Source of the DNA: Aspidapion aeneum
Lineage: Eukaryota; Arthropoda; Insecta; Coleoptera; Brentidae
Reading direction: 5' to 3'
Assembly: GCA_963576565.1 (NCBI GenBank)
Contig: OY755038.1
Location: 13,407,756-13,471,755 of the forward strand
Length of the DNA stretch: 64,000 nucleotides
Below the pieces are notes generated by a model. That model was not told the origin of the DNA. It was given only the letters and a program-made list of their open reading frames with translations, and searched no databases. The first letter of the stretch is position 1; every line of letters begins with the position of its first letter. A program made the translations under genes and the position numbers. Below are positions 1 to 11,270 of this stretch, in pieces.

Positions 1-304
1 ACAAAAATAAACAGCTATAGTTTGTTTTTTTTTACGAAAAACACAAAAGTATTATAAAATATACAACAGTTAGAAAACTACAAGAATGCTACCTTATAAC
101 GCACAAAATAATTATTGTATTGAACGATTGCTTTGGGATTCAAATCTTATTGGGATTTGCTTACAATACTGCGCATTCGCTGCTTTGTGTCAATATGGTG
201 TTTGAGAAAACACAGAATGAATTTGTAACGCTTCACCAAGAAAATAAATTCGGTCGTCTGATTGCAGTGTGTTTTTTACTTGGTTAATGATTATGGCGTT
301 ATTG
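1..304 (+). pseudogene. Gustatory receptor first-exon relic (cut by window edge)
   Basis: The 3' part of a first exon of the Gr family described below. It contains recognisable TTVRKLQECYL, FGIQ and FAYNTAHSLLCVN segments. The splice donor after TTG at 304 (GTAAGTAG) is intact. Compared with exon A, four bases are missing just before the last hydrophobic segment, which shifts the frame and gives an early stop, so this copy is probably dead. Its 5' part lies outside the window. Confidence 0.75.
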
Positions 305-311
305 GTAAGTA

Positions 312-1100
312 GTGTTTCAGAAAAGGGTCTATATTAAAAATGTATTTTGCACATTGTATTTTTCTTTGTTCCTTAGATCACTATTTTTGCATCATGTATT
401 CACAAAAATAAACAGCTATAGTTTGTTTTTTTTTTACGAAAAACACAAAAGTGTTATAAAATATACAACAGTTAGAAAACTACAAGAATGCTACCTTATA
501 ACGCACAAAATAATTACTTTATTGAACGACTGCTTTGGGATTCAAATCTTATTGGGATTTGCTTACAATACTGCGCATTCGCTGCTTTGTGTCAACATGG
601 TGTTGTAGAAAACACAGAAAGAATTTGTAACGCTTTACTAAGAAAATAAATTCGGTCGTCTGATTGCAGTGTGTGTTGTTTACTTGGTTAATGATTATGG
701 CGTTATTGGAAAGAAGTGTTTCAAAAAAGGGTCTATATTAAAAATATATTTAGTACATTGCATTTTTATTTGATCCTTCCATCACTATTTTTGCATCACG
801 TATTCACAAAAATAAATCGCAATAATGTCTGTTGTTTTACTTGTTTATATTTTATATCATCAGTCATGGTTTTGTACTTCTTGCATTTAAAACAAAATTT
901 AAAAAAATTAAAAACGTATTAAGACATTACGAAAAACAAAAAAGTATTATAAAATATACAACAGTTAGAAAACTACAGAAATGCTATCTTATAATGCACA
1001 AAATAATTATTTTATTTAACAAATACTTTGATAATCAAATTCATATGGAACTTGCATACAATATAACCAAATCGAATATAAATAGATTTTGTAACTATTG
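312..1100 (+). pseudogene. Two further Gr first-exon relics
   Basis: The stretch is two overlapping, degraded copies of the 3' half of the Gr first exon. The first (about 400-715) repeats 1-304 closely, but its donor has mutated from GTAAGT to GAAAGA. The second (about 716-1100) keeps the TM4 to TTVRKLQ to FNKYF region, then diverges. Frames are broken by small indels. No functional product is expected. Confidence 0.7.
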
Positions 1101-1160
1101 ATGTAATTATGTTTTCAATACAAACAATTTTAACGATATTATTCAGTTTAAAACACAAAA

Positions 1161-1190
1161 TATAAATAGTAAAATGAAAAAATCCTCAGT
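1161..1190 (+). promoter_or_regulatory. TATA box and initiator of Gr exon A
   Basis: TATAAATAG at 1161-1169 is followed by the arthropod initiator TCAGT at 1186-1190. The spacing places the initiator A 27 bases after the first T of the TATA box, as in canonical insect core promoters. The start ATG follows 24 bases later at 1212. The same block (CAGTTTAAAA... to the initiator) recurs before exon E and before the pseudo-exon near 4545, so each first exon probably has its own promoter. Confidence 0.6.
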
Positions 1191-1211
1191 CTAGTTTAGC
1201 TATCAGACAAC

Positions 1212-2090
1212 ATGGTATTTTTCAGTAATGAAGACGTACGACATTTAGAAATAATTTCAAACCAATTATCAATCTTCGGTATTTTACCAAAATTAAACTT
1301 TCAAAACTACACATTCTCCCGTTACCATTATGTTCGAACGATAATTCACGTCGTTTTCGTAGCAATTTTGATATTTATCACTATATTTCTGATAGTGCCT
1401 GATGTTAATAACAAACGTAGCGTTATGTCAACGGCAATAGAAGTCCTTTATAGTATATCAGGTCTCACTTTGACGTCCATACCAATGCTACAATCTGTGA
1501 TGCAGAAACATTTGTGGACGGAGATTATTAAAAAAATGAGTTTGCTGGAAAGCATTGAGTATTTAAATACAAGGGGATCTAAATCAAAAAATGTATTTCG
1601 CATGCCATATTTTTGGTTTGTATCTTTTAGCATAACTTTTGTCTCTATGTACATTATGGTGTATTTTGTATTCACAACAATAAGCCGCTGTAATATTTGT
1701 TTTTTCCGCAACCACACATTTAATACTTATGCGTATTTTATATCAGTGACATGTGCTTTTGTACTTCTTGCATTTAAAACAAAGTTTAAGAATATTAGAA
1801 ATGTATTAAGACTTCATGAGAAACAACAAATTATTATAAAATTTACAACAGTCAGAAAACTACAGGAATGCTATCTTATAATGCACAAAATAATTATTTT
1901 ATTTAACGAATACTTTGGGATTCAAATTTTTATGGGATTTGCATACAATGCTGCGCATTCGCTGCTTTGTGTCAACCTGGTGTTTCAGAAAACACAGGAT
2001 GAATTTGTAACGCTTCATCACGAAAATAAAGTCGGTCGTCTGATTGTAGTGTATGTGTTTTTTACTTGGTTAATGATTATGGCGATATTG
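1212..2090 (+). CDS. Gustatory receptor alternative first exon A
   Basis: Encodes the first 293 residues of a chemosensory 7TM receptor of the insect gustatory receptor family (7tm_7). Hydrophobic segments lie near residues 43-63, 72-92, 132-156, 172-190, 236-257 and 277-293, so six of seven membrane passes are in this exon. The HK...FNEYFGIQIF stretch resembles the conserved region before TM5 in Grs. The start ATGG at 1212 follows a TATA/initiator pair. The exon ends in phase 0 before GTAAGTAG at 2091; the open frame continues 11 codons into the intron. No TM7 exon follows locally. The shared exons at 19317 and 20850 match in phase and supply TM7, giving a protein of about 390 aa. The ligand cannot be inferred. 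Confidence 0.85.
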
Positions 2091-3284
2091 GTAAGTAGTG
2101 TCGCAAAAAAGGTTCCATATTAAAATGTATTTTGCACAGTGTATTTTTATTTTCTCTCATCACTATTTTTGCATCACGTATTCACAAAAATAAATCGCAA
2201 TAAAGTCTGCTTTTTTCACAAGCAAACATTTAATACTTGTTTGTAATTTATATCAGTACAATGCGTTTGTACTTCTTGCATTTAAAACAAAATTTAAAAA
2301 AATTAAAAACGTATTAAGACATTACGAAAAACACAAAAGTATTATAAAATATACAACAGTCAGAAAACTACAGGAATGCTATCTTATAATGCATAAAATA
2401 ATTCTTATATTTAACGAATACTTTGGGATTCAAATCTTTATGGGATTTGCTTACAATACTGCGCACTCGCTGCTTGGTGTCAACATGGTGTCTGAGATAA
2501 AATACAGCGCATCAGAAGAAAATAAAGGCGGTCTGATTGTGAGTTTGTTTATTAATTGATTAACAAAAAAATTGATTTAGCATGTTGTATTTTTCGTTTA
2601 TTCCTTTCCCACTATTTTTGCATCTATTTACATTATGGTACACTTAGTATTATAAAAAATTAAACGCTGTAATATATGTTTTTCCACAATCAAACATTTA
2701 TTAAATATTTGTTTTTTGTATCCATAACATGTGCATGTATTTCTCGCATTTAAAACAAAGCTTTACAATATTAAAACATATTAAGACATCACAAAAAAAC
2801 ACCATAAATTATTATTAGAAAACTATAGCAATCTTATCGTATAGAGCACAAAATAATAAAATTATTTTATTTACACAATACTGCGCAACATTTATTAAAT
2901 ATTTGTTTTTTGTATCCATAACATGTGCATGTATTTCTCGCAATTTAAAACAAAGCTTTACAATATTAAAACATATTAAGACATCACAAAAAAACACCAT
3001 AAATTATTATTAGAAAACTATAGCAATCTTATCGTATAGAGCACAAAATAATAAAATTATTTTATTTACACAATACTGCGCATTCGCTGTTTTATGTCAA
3101 CATGGTGTCTAAGCTAAACAAACATAATAAATGCTGTCTGATTGTAGTGAGTGTGGTTTTTACTTGGTTAATGCTTATGGCATTATTAGTAACAAGTGTA
3201 TCAAAAAAGGGTTACACTAAAAATGTATTTTGCACGTCGTATTTTTTATTCGTTCCTTTCACCAAAACTTTTGCATTTATGTAC
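2091..3284 (+). pseudogene. Gr first-exon relics with a 193-bp tandem duplication
   Basis: Several decayed pieces of the Gr first exon (TM3-TM4 and TVRKLQ...FAYNTAHS regions) with many indels. Segment 2694-2887 is repeated almost exactly at 2888-3080 (period 193 bases). A donor-like GTAACAAG is seen near 3189. No intact frame. Confidence 0.7.
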
Positions 3285-3918
3285 AGCGTGTCCCATTTTC
3301 GATGGGATTAAATGGAAAACTCGGTTATTATTAAAGATATCGATTTTCTGATTGCACCTTACCATGCTGTTTTTTGGAGTCCTTAAAAATGGTGTAATCA
3401 GATTTTCGCTATACCCCGTAGTTTCGCTTATACAGGGAGTTTTTGAAAAAATTGCATTTTTAATAATTCCTTATATCTCGCTCATTTTGCAAGATATTTT
3501 TATTCTGTAAAAACCTTTTCATGGTAACTTTTTTAGAAGAAAATAATGACGTTGTCAATTTTTTTTAGATATTGTTTAGTTTTTGGGATATGGTATTTAT
3601 CATAAGAAAATTAAATACGGACCTGGATTTTTTTTATTACTATTTTGATTGGTTTCATGCTATTATTATCACAAAATAATAAAAATTTTATATTTTTTTG
3701 TTTTAAGGTTATAACGTAATGTTATATATGTGGTGGATTTTTGATAGATCTGAGGTGTAAAATTTAGTATCTAAAGGAGATTTTTAGCACCGCAGACGAA
3801 TTTTTTTTAAAAATTAAGTAGAATTTGTGACAAATTTTAAATAAGTGATGCTGCTAAACGAAAAATAAGTGATATGTCTGGGGGGGGGGGGGCTCTGCCC
3901 CCACCCTGTATCCGCCAC
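3285..3918. mobile_element. Unclassified TE sequence ending in a hAT-like terminus
   Basis: Starts with ACAGCGTGTCCCATTTTCGA, a terminus style common in insect MITEs. It ends at CCGCCACTG (3918), which read in reverse is CAGTGGCGG, a hAT-like terminal motif next to a G/C-rich run (3881-3891 is all G). No transposase is visible. The last 100 bases (about 3815-3918) recur at 13966-14085, again beside a Gr relic, so two neighbouring units share the insertion. Possibly two elements side by side. Confidence 0.45.
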
Positions 3919-4083
3919 TGGGTATAATTCGTGTTCACAAAAATAAACCGCTATTTATAATTTCTTTTTTGTCACACCCAATTTAATATCAGTAACATGT
4001 GCTTTTGTATTTTTTGCATTTTACATAATGTTTCATAATATTAAAAATGTTGACGAAAAACAAAAAGTACTATAAAATACAGC
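3919..4083 (+). pseudogene. Gr first-exon relic (TM4 region)
   Basis: Degenerate ISVTCAFVLL-like segment with frame breaks. The matching relic at 14108-14260 has the same left neighbour (a hAT-like end), so both derive from one duplicated unit. Confidence 0.6.
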
Positions 4084-4364
4084 TTTGAGTATATGACCCA
4101 TATAGAGGTGCAACCGGCGAGCTTTATCATATTGAGGGGTAGATGGCGCTGAAATAAATTCGTCTAGTACGCAATATTCAGGGACTGCTAGTACGATTTA
4201 GTTGCATGTGCGAGACCCGAGGTTCATGCCTATAATAAAAATGCCATTAGATCATAGTACTTGTCTGTGAATATTGCGTACTAGACGAATTTATTTCAGC
4301 GCCATCTGCCCCTCAATATGGTAAAGCTCGCCGGTGGCACCTCTATATGGATTATCTACTCAAT
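4084..4364. mobile_element. MITE with about 100-bp terminal inverted repeats
   Basis: The left arm (TTGAGTA...CCATATAGAGGTGC to AATTCGTCTAGTACGCAATA) is the inverted complement of the right arm ending TACTCAA. The arms are about 100 bases with a middle of about 80 and no coding capacity. It interrupts a Gr relic between the TACA and CAACAGTATG segments. A clear TSD could not be fixed. Confidence 0.75.
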
Positions 4365-4544
4365 GACAACAGTATGAAAATTACAGGAATCTTATCTTAT
4401 AATGTACAACGTAATTATTTTATTTATCAAATACTTTGGGATTCAAATTCATATCATATCAATAGCTTTAACGATATTATTCTGTTTAAAAAACAAAATA
4501 TGAATAGTAAAATGAAAAAATCCTTAGTCCAGTTTAGCTATCAG

Positions 4545-5360
4545 AATGAAGACAAATCAAATCAACCTTCGGTATTTTACCAAAATTAAACTTTCAAAAC
4601 TACATATTCTCCCGTTACCAGTATGTTCAAACAATAATTCACTTCGTTTTCGTTGCAATTTTGGTATTTATCACTATATGTCTGACAGTGCCTTTTGTTA
4701 ATAACAACCGTAGCGTTATGTCAACGGCAATACATGTCCTTTATATTATATCAGGTCACACACAATCTCTGATGCACAAACATTTATGGAAGGAGATTAT
4801 TAAAAAAAATGAGTTTGTTGGAAAGCATTGAGTATTTAAATACAAGGGGATCTAAACCAAAAAACCTATTTCGTATGCCATATTTTTGGTTTGTTACTTC
4901 TACCACAACTGTTGTGTCTATGTACATTATAGTGTATTTTGTATTCACAAAAATTGGCCGCTGTAATATTTGTTTTTTCCGCAACCACACATTTACTACT
5001 TATGCGTATTTTATATCAATGACATGTGCTTTTGTACTTCTTGCATTTAAAACAAAGTTTAAGAATATTAGAAATGTATTAAGACATCATAAGAAACAAC
5101 AAATTATTATAAGATATACAACAGTCAGAAAACTACATGAATGCTATCTTATAATGCACAAAATAATTAATTTATTTAACGAATAGTTTGGGATTCAAAT
5201 CTTTATGGGATTTGCTTACAATACTGCGCACTCGCTGCTTTGTGTCAACATGATGTTTGAGATAAACCGCGGTGCATTGGTAATGTTTCACGGAGATAAT
5301 AAAGGCGGTCTGATTGTAGTGAGTGTGTTTTTGACTTGGTTAATGATTACCACGTTTTTG
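4545..5360 (+). pseudogene. Gr first-exon pseudogene with intact donor
   Basis: Nearly full-length copy of the exon A/E type. The start codon and first residues are deleted and a gap removes part of TM2 near 4756. From 4809 the frame is open until a nonsense codon at 5184-5186 (TAG where other copies have TAC, the Tyr of NEYFG). After the stop the frame is open to TTG|GTAAGTAG at 5360/5361. The A-type promoter block (AGTAAAATGAAAAAATCC...) is still present upstream. Confidence 0.8.
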
Positions 5361-5932
5361 GTAAGTAGTGTTTCAAAAAAGGGTCAAAACCAAAAATGTA
5401 TTTCGCACGTCGTATTTTTCATATATGTCTTTCACCAAAACTTTTACATCTATGTAGATTACATGGTATACTTTGTATTCACAAAATAAACCGCTGCAAT
5501 GTATTTTTTCTTCACAACCGAACATCTATAATTTCTTATATTTTATATCAGTAACATGTGCTTTTGTGCTTCTTGTATTTAAAACAAAGTTTAAGAATAT
5601 TAAAAACGTATTAAGCCATTACGAAAAACAAAACAGTGTTATAAAATACACAACAGTATGAAAACTACAGGAATCTTATCTTATAATGCCCGATATAATT
5701 ATTTTATTTAACGAATACTTTAAGATTCAAATTTTTATGAAACGTGCTTACAATAAGAGCAAATCCAATATAAAATAGCTTTTGTAAATATTGAAGTAAT
5801 TATGTTTTCAATATAAACAATTTTCATGTTGTTACTCAGTTCAAAAAACAAAATATTAATTATAAAATGAAAAATCCTTTTACATTTTAATAATGTAAAA
5901 TAAAATCAACAAAAGTTCATTTAAAAATAGAA
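5361..5932 (+). pseudogene. Gr partial-exon relic preceding exon B
   Basis: Holds a shortened TM3 segment (MVYFVFTK) and a TM4 to KYTTV segment, then non-coding sequence shared with the tails of units B and C. The same relic follows exons B and C, so the amplified unit is intact exon plus relic. Confidence 0.7.
5861..5870 (+). promoter_or_regulatory. TATA-like box of Gr exon B
   Basis: TATAAAATGA lies 87 bases upstream of the ATGG at 5948. The same motif stands at the same spacing before exons C (7324-7333) and D (8781-8790). The surrounding CAGTTCAAAAAACAAAATAT block is shared with exons A and E. No TCAGT initiator is seen at the expected distance. Confidence 0.4.
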
Positions 5933-5947
5933 ATGTTGTCAGACAAC

Positions 5948-6823
5948 ATGGTGTCCTTCAGTAATCAAGACGTACGACATTTAGAAGTAATTTCGAACCA
6001 AGTATCAATCTTTGGTATTGTACCAAAATTAAATTTTCAAAACTACACATTCTCTCGTTACCAGTATGTTCGAACAATAATTCACTTCTTTTTTGTAGCA
6101 ATTTTGCTATTTATCACTATATTTTTCATATTGCCGTATGTTAATAACACCCATACCGTTATGTCAACGGGAATAGAAGTCCTTTACAGTATATCAGGTC
6201 TTACTTTGACGTCCATACCAATGCTACAATCTGTGATGCACAAACATTTGTGGAAGGAGATTATTGAAAAAATGAGTTTATTGGAAAGCATTGAGTATTT
6301 AAATACAAGGGGATCTAAACCAAAAAACGTATTTCGCATGCCTTATTTTTGGTTTGTTACTTCTACCATAATTTTTGTGTCTATGTACATTATGGTGTAC
6401 ATTGTATTTACAAAAATAAACAGCTGTAATATCTGTTTTTTCCACAACCAAACATTTATTACTTATTTGTATTTTATATCAATGACATGCGCTTTTGTAC
6501 TTCTTGCATTTAAAACCAAGTTTAAGAATATTAGAAACGTATTAAGGCATCATGAAAAACAACAAAGTATTATAAATTATACAACAGTCAGAAAACTACA
6601 GAAATGCTATCTTATAATGCACAAAATAATTATTTTATTTAACGAATACTTTGGGATTCAAATTTTTGTGGGATTTGCTTACAATACTGCGCACTCGCTG
6701 CTTTGTGTCAGCATGATGTTTGAGATAAAACACAGTACATCTGTAACGTTTCACGGAGATAATAAAGGCGGTCTGATTGTAGTGAGTGTGTTTTTTACTT
6801 GGTTAATGATTATCGCGTTTTTG
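5948..6823 (+). CDS. Gustatory receptor alternative first exon B
   Basis: 292 residues with the same six-membrane-segment layout as exon A. The frame is open from an upstream ATG at 5933 (MLSDN), but ATGG at 5948 lines up with the start in A and E and has the better context (CAACATGG). It ends in phase 0 at TTG|GTAAGTAG. Almost identical to exons C and D, so duplication was recent. It lacks TM7 and must splice to downstream exons; none lies between B and C. Confidence 0.85.
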
Positions 6824-7395
6824 GTAAGTAGTGTTTCAAAAAAGGGTCTAAACCAAAAATGTATTTCGCACGTCGTATTTTTCATATATGTCTTTCACCA
6901 AAACTTTTACATCTATGTAGATTACATGGTATACTTCGTATTCACAAAATAAACCGCTGCAATGTATTTTTTCTTCACAACCGAACATCTATAATTTCTT
7001 ATATTTTATATCAGTAACATGTGCTTTTGTGCTTCTTGTATTTAAAACAAAGTTTAAGAATATTAAAAACGTATTAAGCCATTACGAAAAACAAAACAGT
7101 GTTATAAAATACACAACAGTATGAAAACTACAGGAATCTTATTTTATAATGCACAAAATAATTATTTTGTTAAACGAATAATTTGGGATTCAAATTTTTA
7201 ACAAACTTGCTTACAATAAGAGCAAATCCAATATAAAATAGCTTTTGTAATTATTGAAGTAATTATGTTTTCAATATAAACAATTTTCATGTTGTTACTG
7301 AGTTCAAAAAACAAAATATCAATTATAAAATGAAAAATCCTTTTACATTTTAATAATGTAAAACAAAATCAACAAAAGTTCATTTAAAAATAGAA
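6824..7395 (+). pseudogene. Gr relic in the B unit
   Basis: After the donor comes a collapsed copy of the TM3 region (HVVFFIYVFHQNFYIYVDYM, then VYFVFTK), then TM4 to YTTV, each frame-broken. This is the same relic as at 5361-5932 and 8281-8852. It forms the spacer of a unit of about 1.46 kb. Confidence 0.7.
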
Positions 7396-7410
7396 ATGTT
7401 GTCAGACAAC

Positions 7411-8280
7411 ATGGTGTCCTTCAGTAATCAAGACGTACGACATTTAGAAGTAATTTCGAACCAAGTATCAATCTTTGGTATTGTACCAAAATTAAATTTT
7501 CAAAACTACACATTCTGTCGTTACCAGTATGTCCGAACCATAATTCACTTCTTTTTTGTAGCAATTTTGCTATTTATCACTATATTTTTCATATTGCCGT
7601 ATGTTAATAACACCCATACCGTTATGTCAACGGGAATAGAAGTCCTTTACAGTATATCAGGTCTTACTTTGACGTCCATACCAATGCTACAATCTGTGAT
7701 GCATTTGTGGAAGGAGATTATTGAAAAAATGAGTTTGTTGGAAAGCATTGAGTATTTAAATACAAGGGGATCTAAACCAAAAAACGTATTTAGCATGCCG
7801 TATTTTTGGTTTGTTACTTCTACCACAATTTTTGTATCTATGTACATTCTCGTGTACATTGTATTTACAAAAATAAACCGCTGTAATATCTGTTTTTTCC
7901 ACAACCAAACATTTATTACTTATTTGTATTTTATATCAATGACATGTGCTTTTGTACTTCTTGCATTTAAAACAAAGTTTAAGAATATTAGAAACGTAAT
8001 GAGATATCACGAAAAACAACAAAGTATTATAAAATATACAACAGTCAGAAAACTACAGGAATGCTATCTTAAAATGTACAAAATAATTCTTATATTTAAC
8101 AAATACTTTGGGATTCAAATTTTTATGGGATTTGCTTACAATACTGCGCACTCGCTGCTTTGTGTCAACTTGGTGTTTGAGATAAAACACAGTGCATTTG
8201 TAACGTTTCACGGAGATAATAAAGGCGGTCTGATTGTAGTGAGTGTGTTTTTTACTTGGTTAATGATTATCGCGTTCTTG
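7411..8280 (+). CDS. Gustatory receptor alternative first exon C
   Basis: 290 residues, nearly identical to B and D. A 6-base in-frame deletion removes two residues (SVMHLWKE where B has SVMHKHLWKE). Start ATGG at 7411 is preferred over the in-frame ATG at 7396. It ends in phase 0 at TTG|GTAAGTAG. Six hydrophobic segments; TM7 must come from the shared exons at 19317 and 20850. Confidence 0.85.
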
Positions 8281-8852
8281 GTAAGTAGTGTCTCAAAAAA
8301 GGGTCTAGACCAAAAATGTATTTTGCACGTCGTATTTTTCATATATGTCTTTCACCAAAACTTTTACATCTATGTAGATTACATGGTATACTTTGTATTC
8401 ACAAAATAAACCGCTGCAATGTATTTTTTCTTCACAACCGAACATCTATAATTTCTTATATTTTATATCAGTAACATGTGCTTTTGTGCTTCTTGTATTT
8501 AAAACAAAGTTTAAGAATATTAAAAACGTATTAAGCCATTACGAAAAACAAAACAGTGTTATAAAATACACAACAGTATGAAAACTACAGGAATCTTATC
8601 TTATAATGCCCAATATAATTATTTTATTTAACGAATACTTTAAGATTCAAATTTTTATGAAACTTGCTTACAATAAGAGCAAATCCAATATAAAATAGCT
8701 TTTGTAATTATTGAAGTAATTATGTTTTCAATATAAACAATTTTCATGTTGTTACTCAGTTCAAAAAACAAAATATTAATTATAAAATGAAAAATCCTTT
8801 TACATTTTAATAATGTAAAACAAAATCCACAAAAGTTCATTTAAAAATAGAA
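8281..8852 (+). pseudogene. Gr relic in the C unit
   Basis: Third copy of the spacer relic seen after exon B, almost base for base. It contains the collapsed TM3 and TM4 pieces and the TATAAAATGA block of exon D near its end. Confidence 0.7.
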
Positions 8853-8867
8853 ATGTTGTCAGACAAC

Positions 8868-9743
8868 ATGGTGTCCTTCAGTAATCAAGACGTACGACAT
8901 TTAGAAGTAATTTCGAACCAAGTATCAATCTTTGGTATTGTACCAAAATTAAACTTTCAAAACTACACATTCTCTCGTTACCAGTATGTTCGAACCATAA
9001 TTCACTTCTTTTTTGTAGCAATTTTGCTATTTGTCACTATATTTTTCATATTGCCGTATGTTAATAACACCCATACCGTTATGTCAACGGGAATAGAAGT
9101 CCTTTACAGTATATCAGGTCTTACATTGATGTCCATACCAATGCTACAATCTGTGATGCAGAAACATTTGTGGAAGGAGATTATTGAAAAAATGAGTTTG
9201 TTGGAAAGCATTGAGTATTTAAATACAAGGGGATCTAAACCAAAAAACGTATTTAGCATGCCGTATTTTTGGTTTGTTACTTCTACCACAATTTTTGTGT
9301 CTATGTACATTCTCGTGTACATTGTATTTACAAAAATAAACCGCTGTAATATCTGTTTTTTCCACAACCAAACATTTATTACTTATTTGTATTTTATATC
9401 AATGACATGTGCTTTTGTACTTCTTGCATTTAAAACAAAGTTTAAGAATATTAGAAACGTAATGAGATATCACGAAAAACAACAAAGTATTATAAAATAT
9501 ACAACAGTCAGAAAACTACAGGAATGCTATCTTAAAATGTACAAAATAATTCTTATATTTAACAAATACTTTGGGATTCAAATTTTTATGGGATTTGCTT
9601 ACAATACTGCGCACTCGCTGCTTTGTGTCAACTTGGTGTTTGAGATAAAACACAGTGCATTTGAAACGTTTCACGAAGATAATAAAGGCGTTCTGATTGT
9701 AGTGAGTGTGTTTTTTACTTGGTTAATGATTATCGCGTTCTTG
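8868..9743 (+). CDS. Gustatory receptor alternative first exon D
   Basis: 292 residues, nearly identical to C with a few substitutions (for example TLMSIP in TM2 and FETFHEDNKGVL before TM6). Start ATGG at 8868; an in-frame ATG lies at 8853. It ends in phase 0 at TTG|GTAAGTAG. Last of the three recent tandem units. Same splicing expectation as A-C. Confidence 0.85.
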
Positions 9744-10208
9744 GTAAGTAGTGTCTCAAAAAAGGGTCTTGACAAAAAAAATTATTTTGCATGTTGTCTT
9801 TTTCGTTTATTACTTTTCCACTATTTTTGCATCTAGTTACATTATGGTACACTTAGTATTTAAAAAAATTAACCGCTGTAATATATGTTTTTTCCACAAG
9901 AAAACATTTATTAAATATTTGTTTTTTGAATCCATCATATGTGCCCTTGTACTACTGGCATTCAAAACAAAGTTTTAAAATATTAAAACGTATTAAGACA
10001 TCACAAAAAACAAAAAAGTGTTATAAAATATACAATAGTCAGAAAACTATAGCAGTCTTATCTCACAGAGCACAAAATAATAAAATTGATTTATTTAACA
10101 AATACTTTGGGATTTACATTTTTATGAAATTTGCTTGCAATACTGCGCATTCGCTGCTTTGTATCAGTATGGTGTCTAAAGATAATAAATGCGGTCTGAT
10201 TGTAGTGA
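9744..10208 (+). pseudogene. Gr relic after exon D
   Basis: A different, older relic from that following B and C. It retains TM3 (MVHLVFKKINRCNICFFHKK), TM4 and AYNTAHS-like segments, with many indels. No donor of the GTAAGTAG type is kept. Confidence 0.65.
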
Positions 10209-10728
10209 TAGATAAATTTAGAAAAAAAAAACTTTTTGAAAACAAGCTTTTATAAAATGGACTAAAAAGCATAAAATAATTTTTTGAGTGTTCTGATATC
10301 ATAATAATAAAAGCGATGGGCGTATTAAAGGAAATTTACCCGTTTTTGTTTTAGCCTTGTTAACTCGAAGTTTAGTGAAAATCCAAATTCATTATATTAT
10401 AGCAGAGAAATGTAAGGGTAGACAATTTAACCCAACCCAACCCAACCCTACTCAAGCTACCCTTACATTTTTCTGATATAGATGGATATTATTTCGCCTG
10501 CTTTATATTAGGCAGATCATCCGCGACCGGCAGTGTGTCGATTTATTTTGTCACATTGAAAAAGGAGAGTCGGCCCATCATCGGTTGTGGACGATCCACC
10601 AAATGCGCATAGAAAGGCATTTACCTAATATTAAATACGCCCATCGCTTTTATTATTAAGATATGAGAACACTCAAAAAATTATTTTATGCTTTTTAGTC
10701 CATTTTTTTTTCTAAATTTATTTTTTAA
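10209..10728. mobile_element. Foldback element, about 520 bp
   Basis: Arms of about 75-100 bases are inverted complements: AAATTTAGAAAAAAAAA, ATGGACTAAAAAGCATAA and AAAAGCGATGGGCGTATT on the left, the reverse on the right. The left arm carries an extra piece of about 25 bases. The middle holds a second small stem (AATGTAAGGGTAG with CTACCCTTACATT) around an ACCCA-rich tract near 10428-10446. No coding potential. Confidence 0.7.
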
Positions 10729-11270
10729 TTTTTAGATTTGTCTAAGTTTATGTCTATAGGTTTCCTTCTCCTAGACAGGTTGCATTAACAGTGCTAGCGG
10801 CGCCCATCTCACCGAATTTTAAAATAGGAAAACACTGTGTGATCGTTCCCTAAAACTGTTCGTTATTATTATGATCATCAGGATTAATTAATTTTGGTCG
10901 ATATCGAACAAACTAAAGCCTTACTACCACATTATTGGATTGTCATCGGAACTATAATAGTATGCGAAATTTGAAGTCAATCGGATACGTGGAAGAAAAA
11001 CTTGACATTAAATCGTCCATTTTGAATCCGTCATCTTGAATTTTGGTAATCTGATCAAAAATTCGTAATTCTCAACCTCAAAAGCTCCCAGATACCAATT
11101 TTGGTTGAAATCGGACAAAAGTTTTACCCCCTCTCCACCCACCCACGTTAGGGGGGTGGTAGGTACCCGATGAAACCATATTATTGCATTGTCAGCGGAA
11201 CTAAGACGCTATGCAAAATTTGAAGTCAATCGGATGTTTGGAAGTTCTTCAAAAATGAGTTGCAAGATTT
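10729..11270. repeat. Non-coding stretch with a diverged direct repeat
   Basis: No gene seen. A segment of about 90 bases near 10925-11005 (TTATTGGATTGTCATCGGAA ... AATTTGAAGTCAATCGGAT) recurs near 11170-11245 with substitutions. Probably an old unclassified repeat. Confidence 0.45.

Noticed and set aside
1448..1717. - strand open frame of 89 codons opposite Gr exon A (and similar ones opposite B, C/D and E)
   Set aside because: Appears opposite several Gr exons only because the exons are homologous; reads as antisense shadow with no family signature.
1212..9836. Gr first exons as complete single-exon receptors
   Set aside because: Each frame stops a few codons after a perfect donor and lacks TM7 and the TYhxxxxQF-type end, so they are exons, not whole genes.
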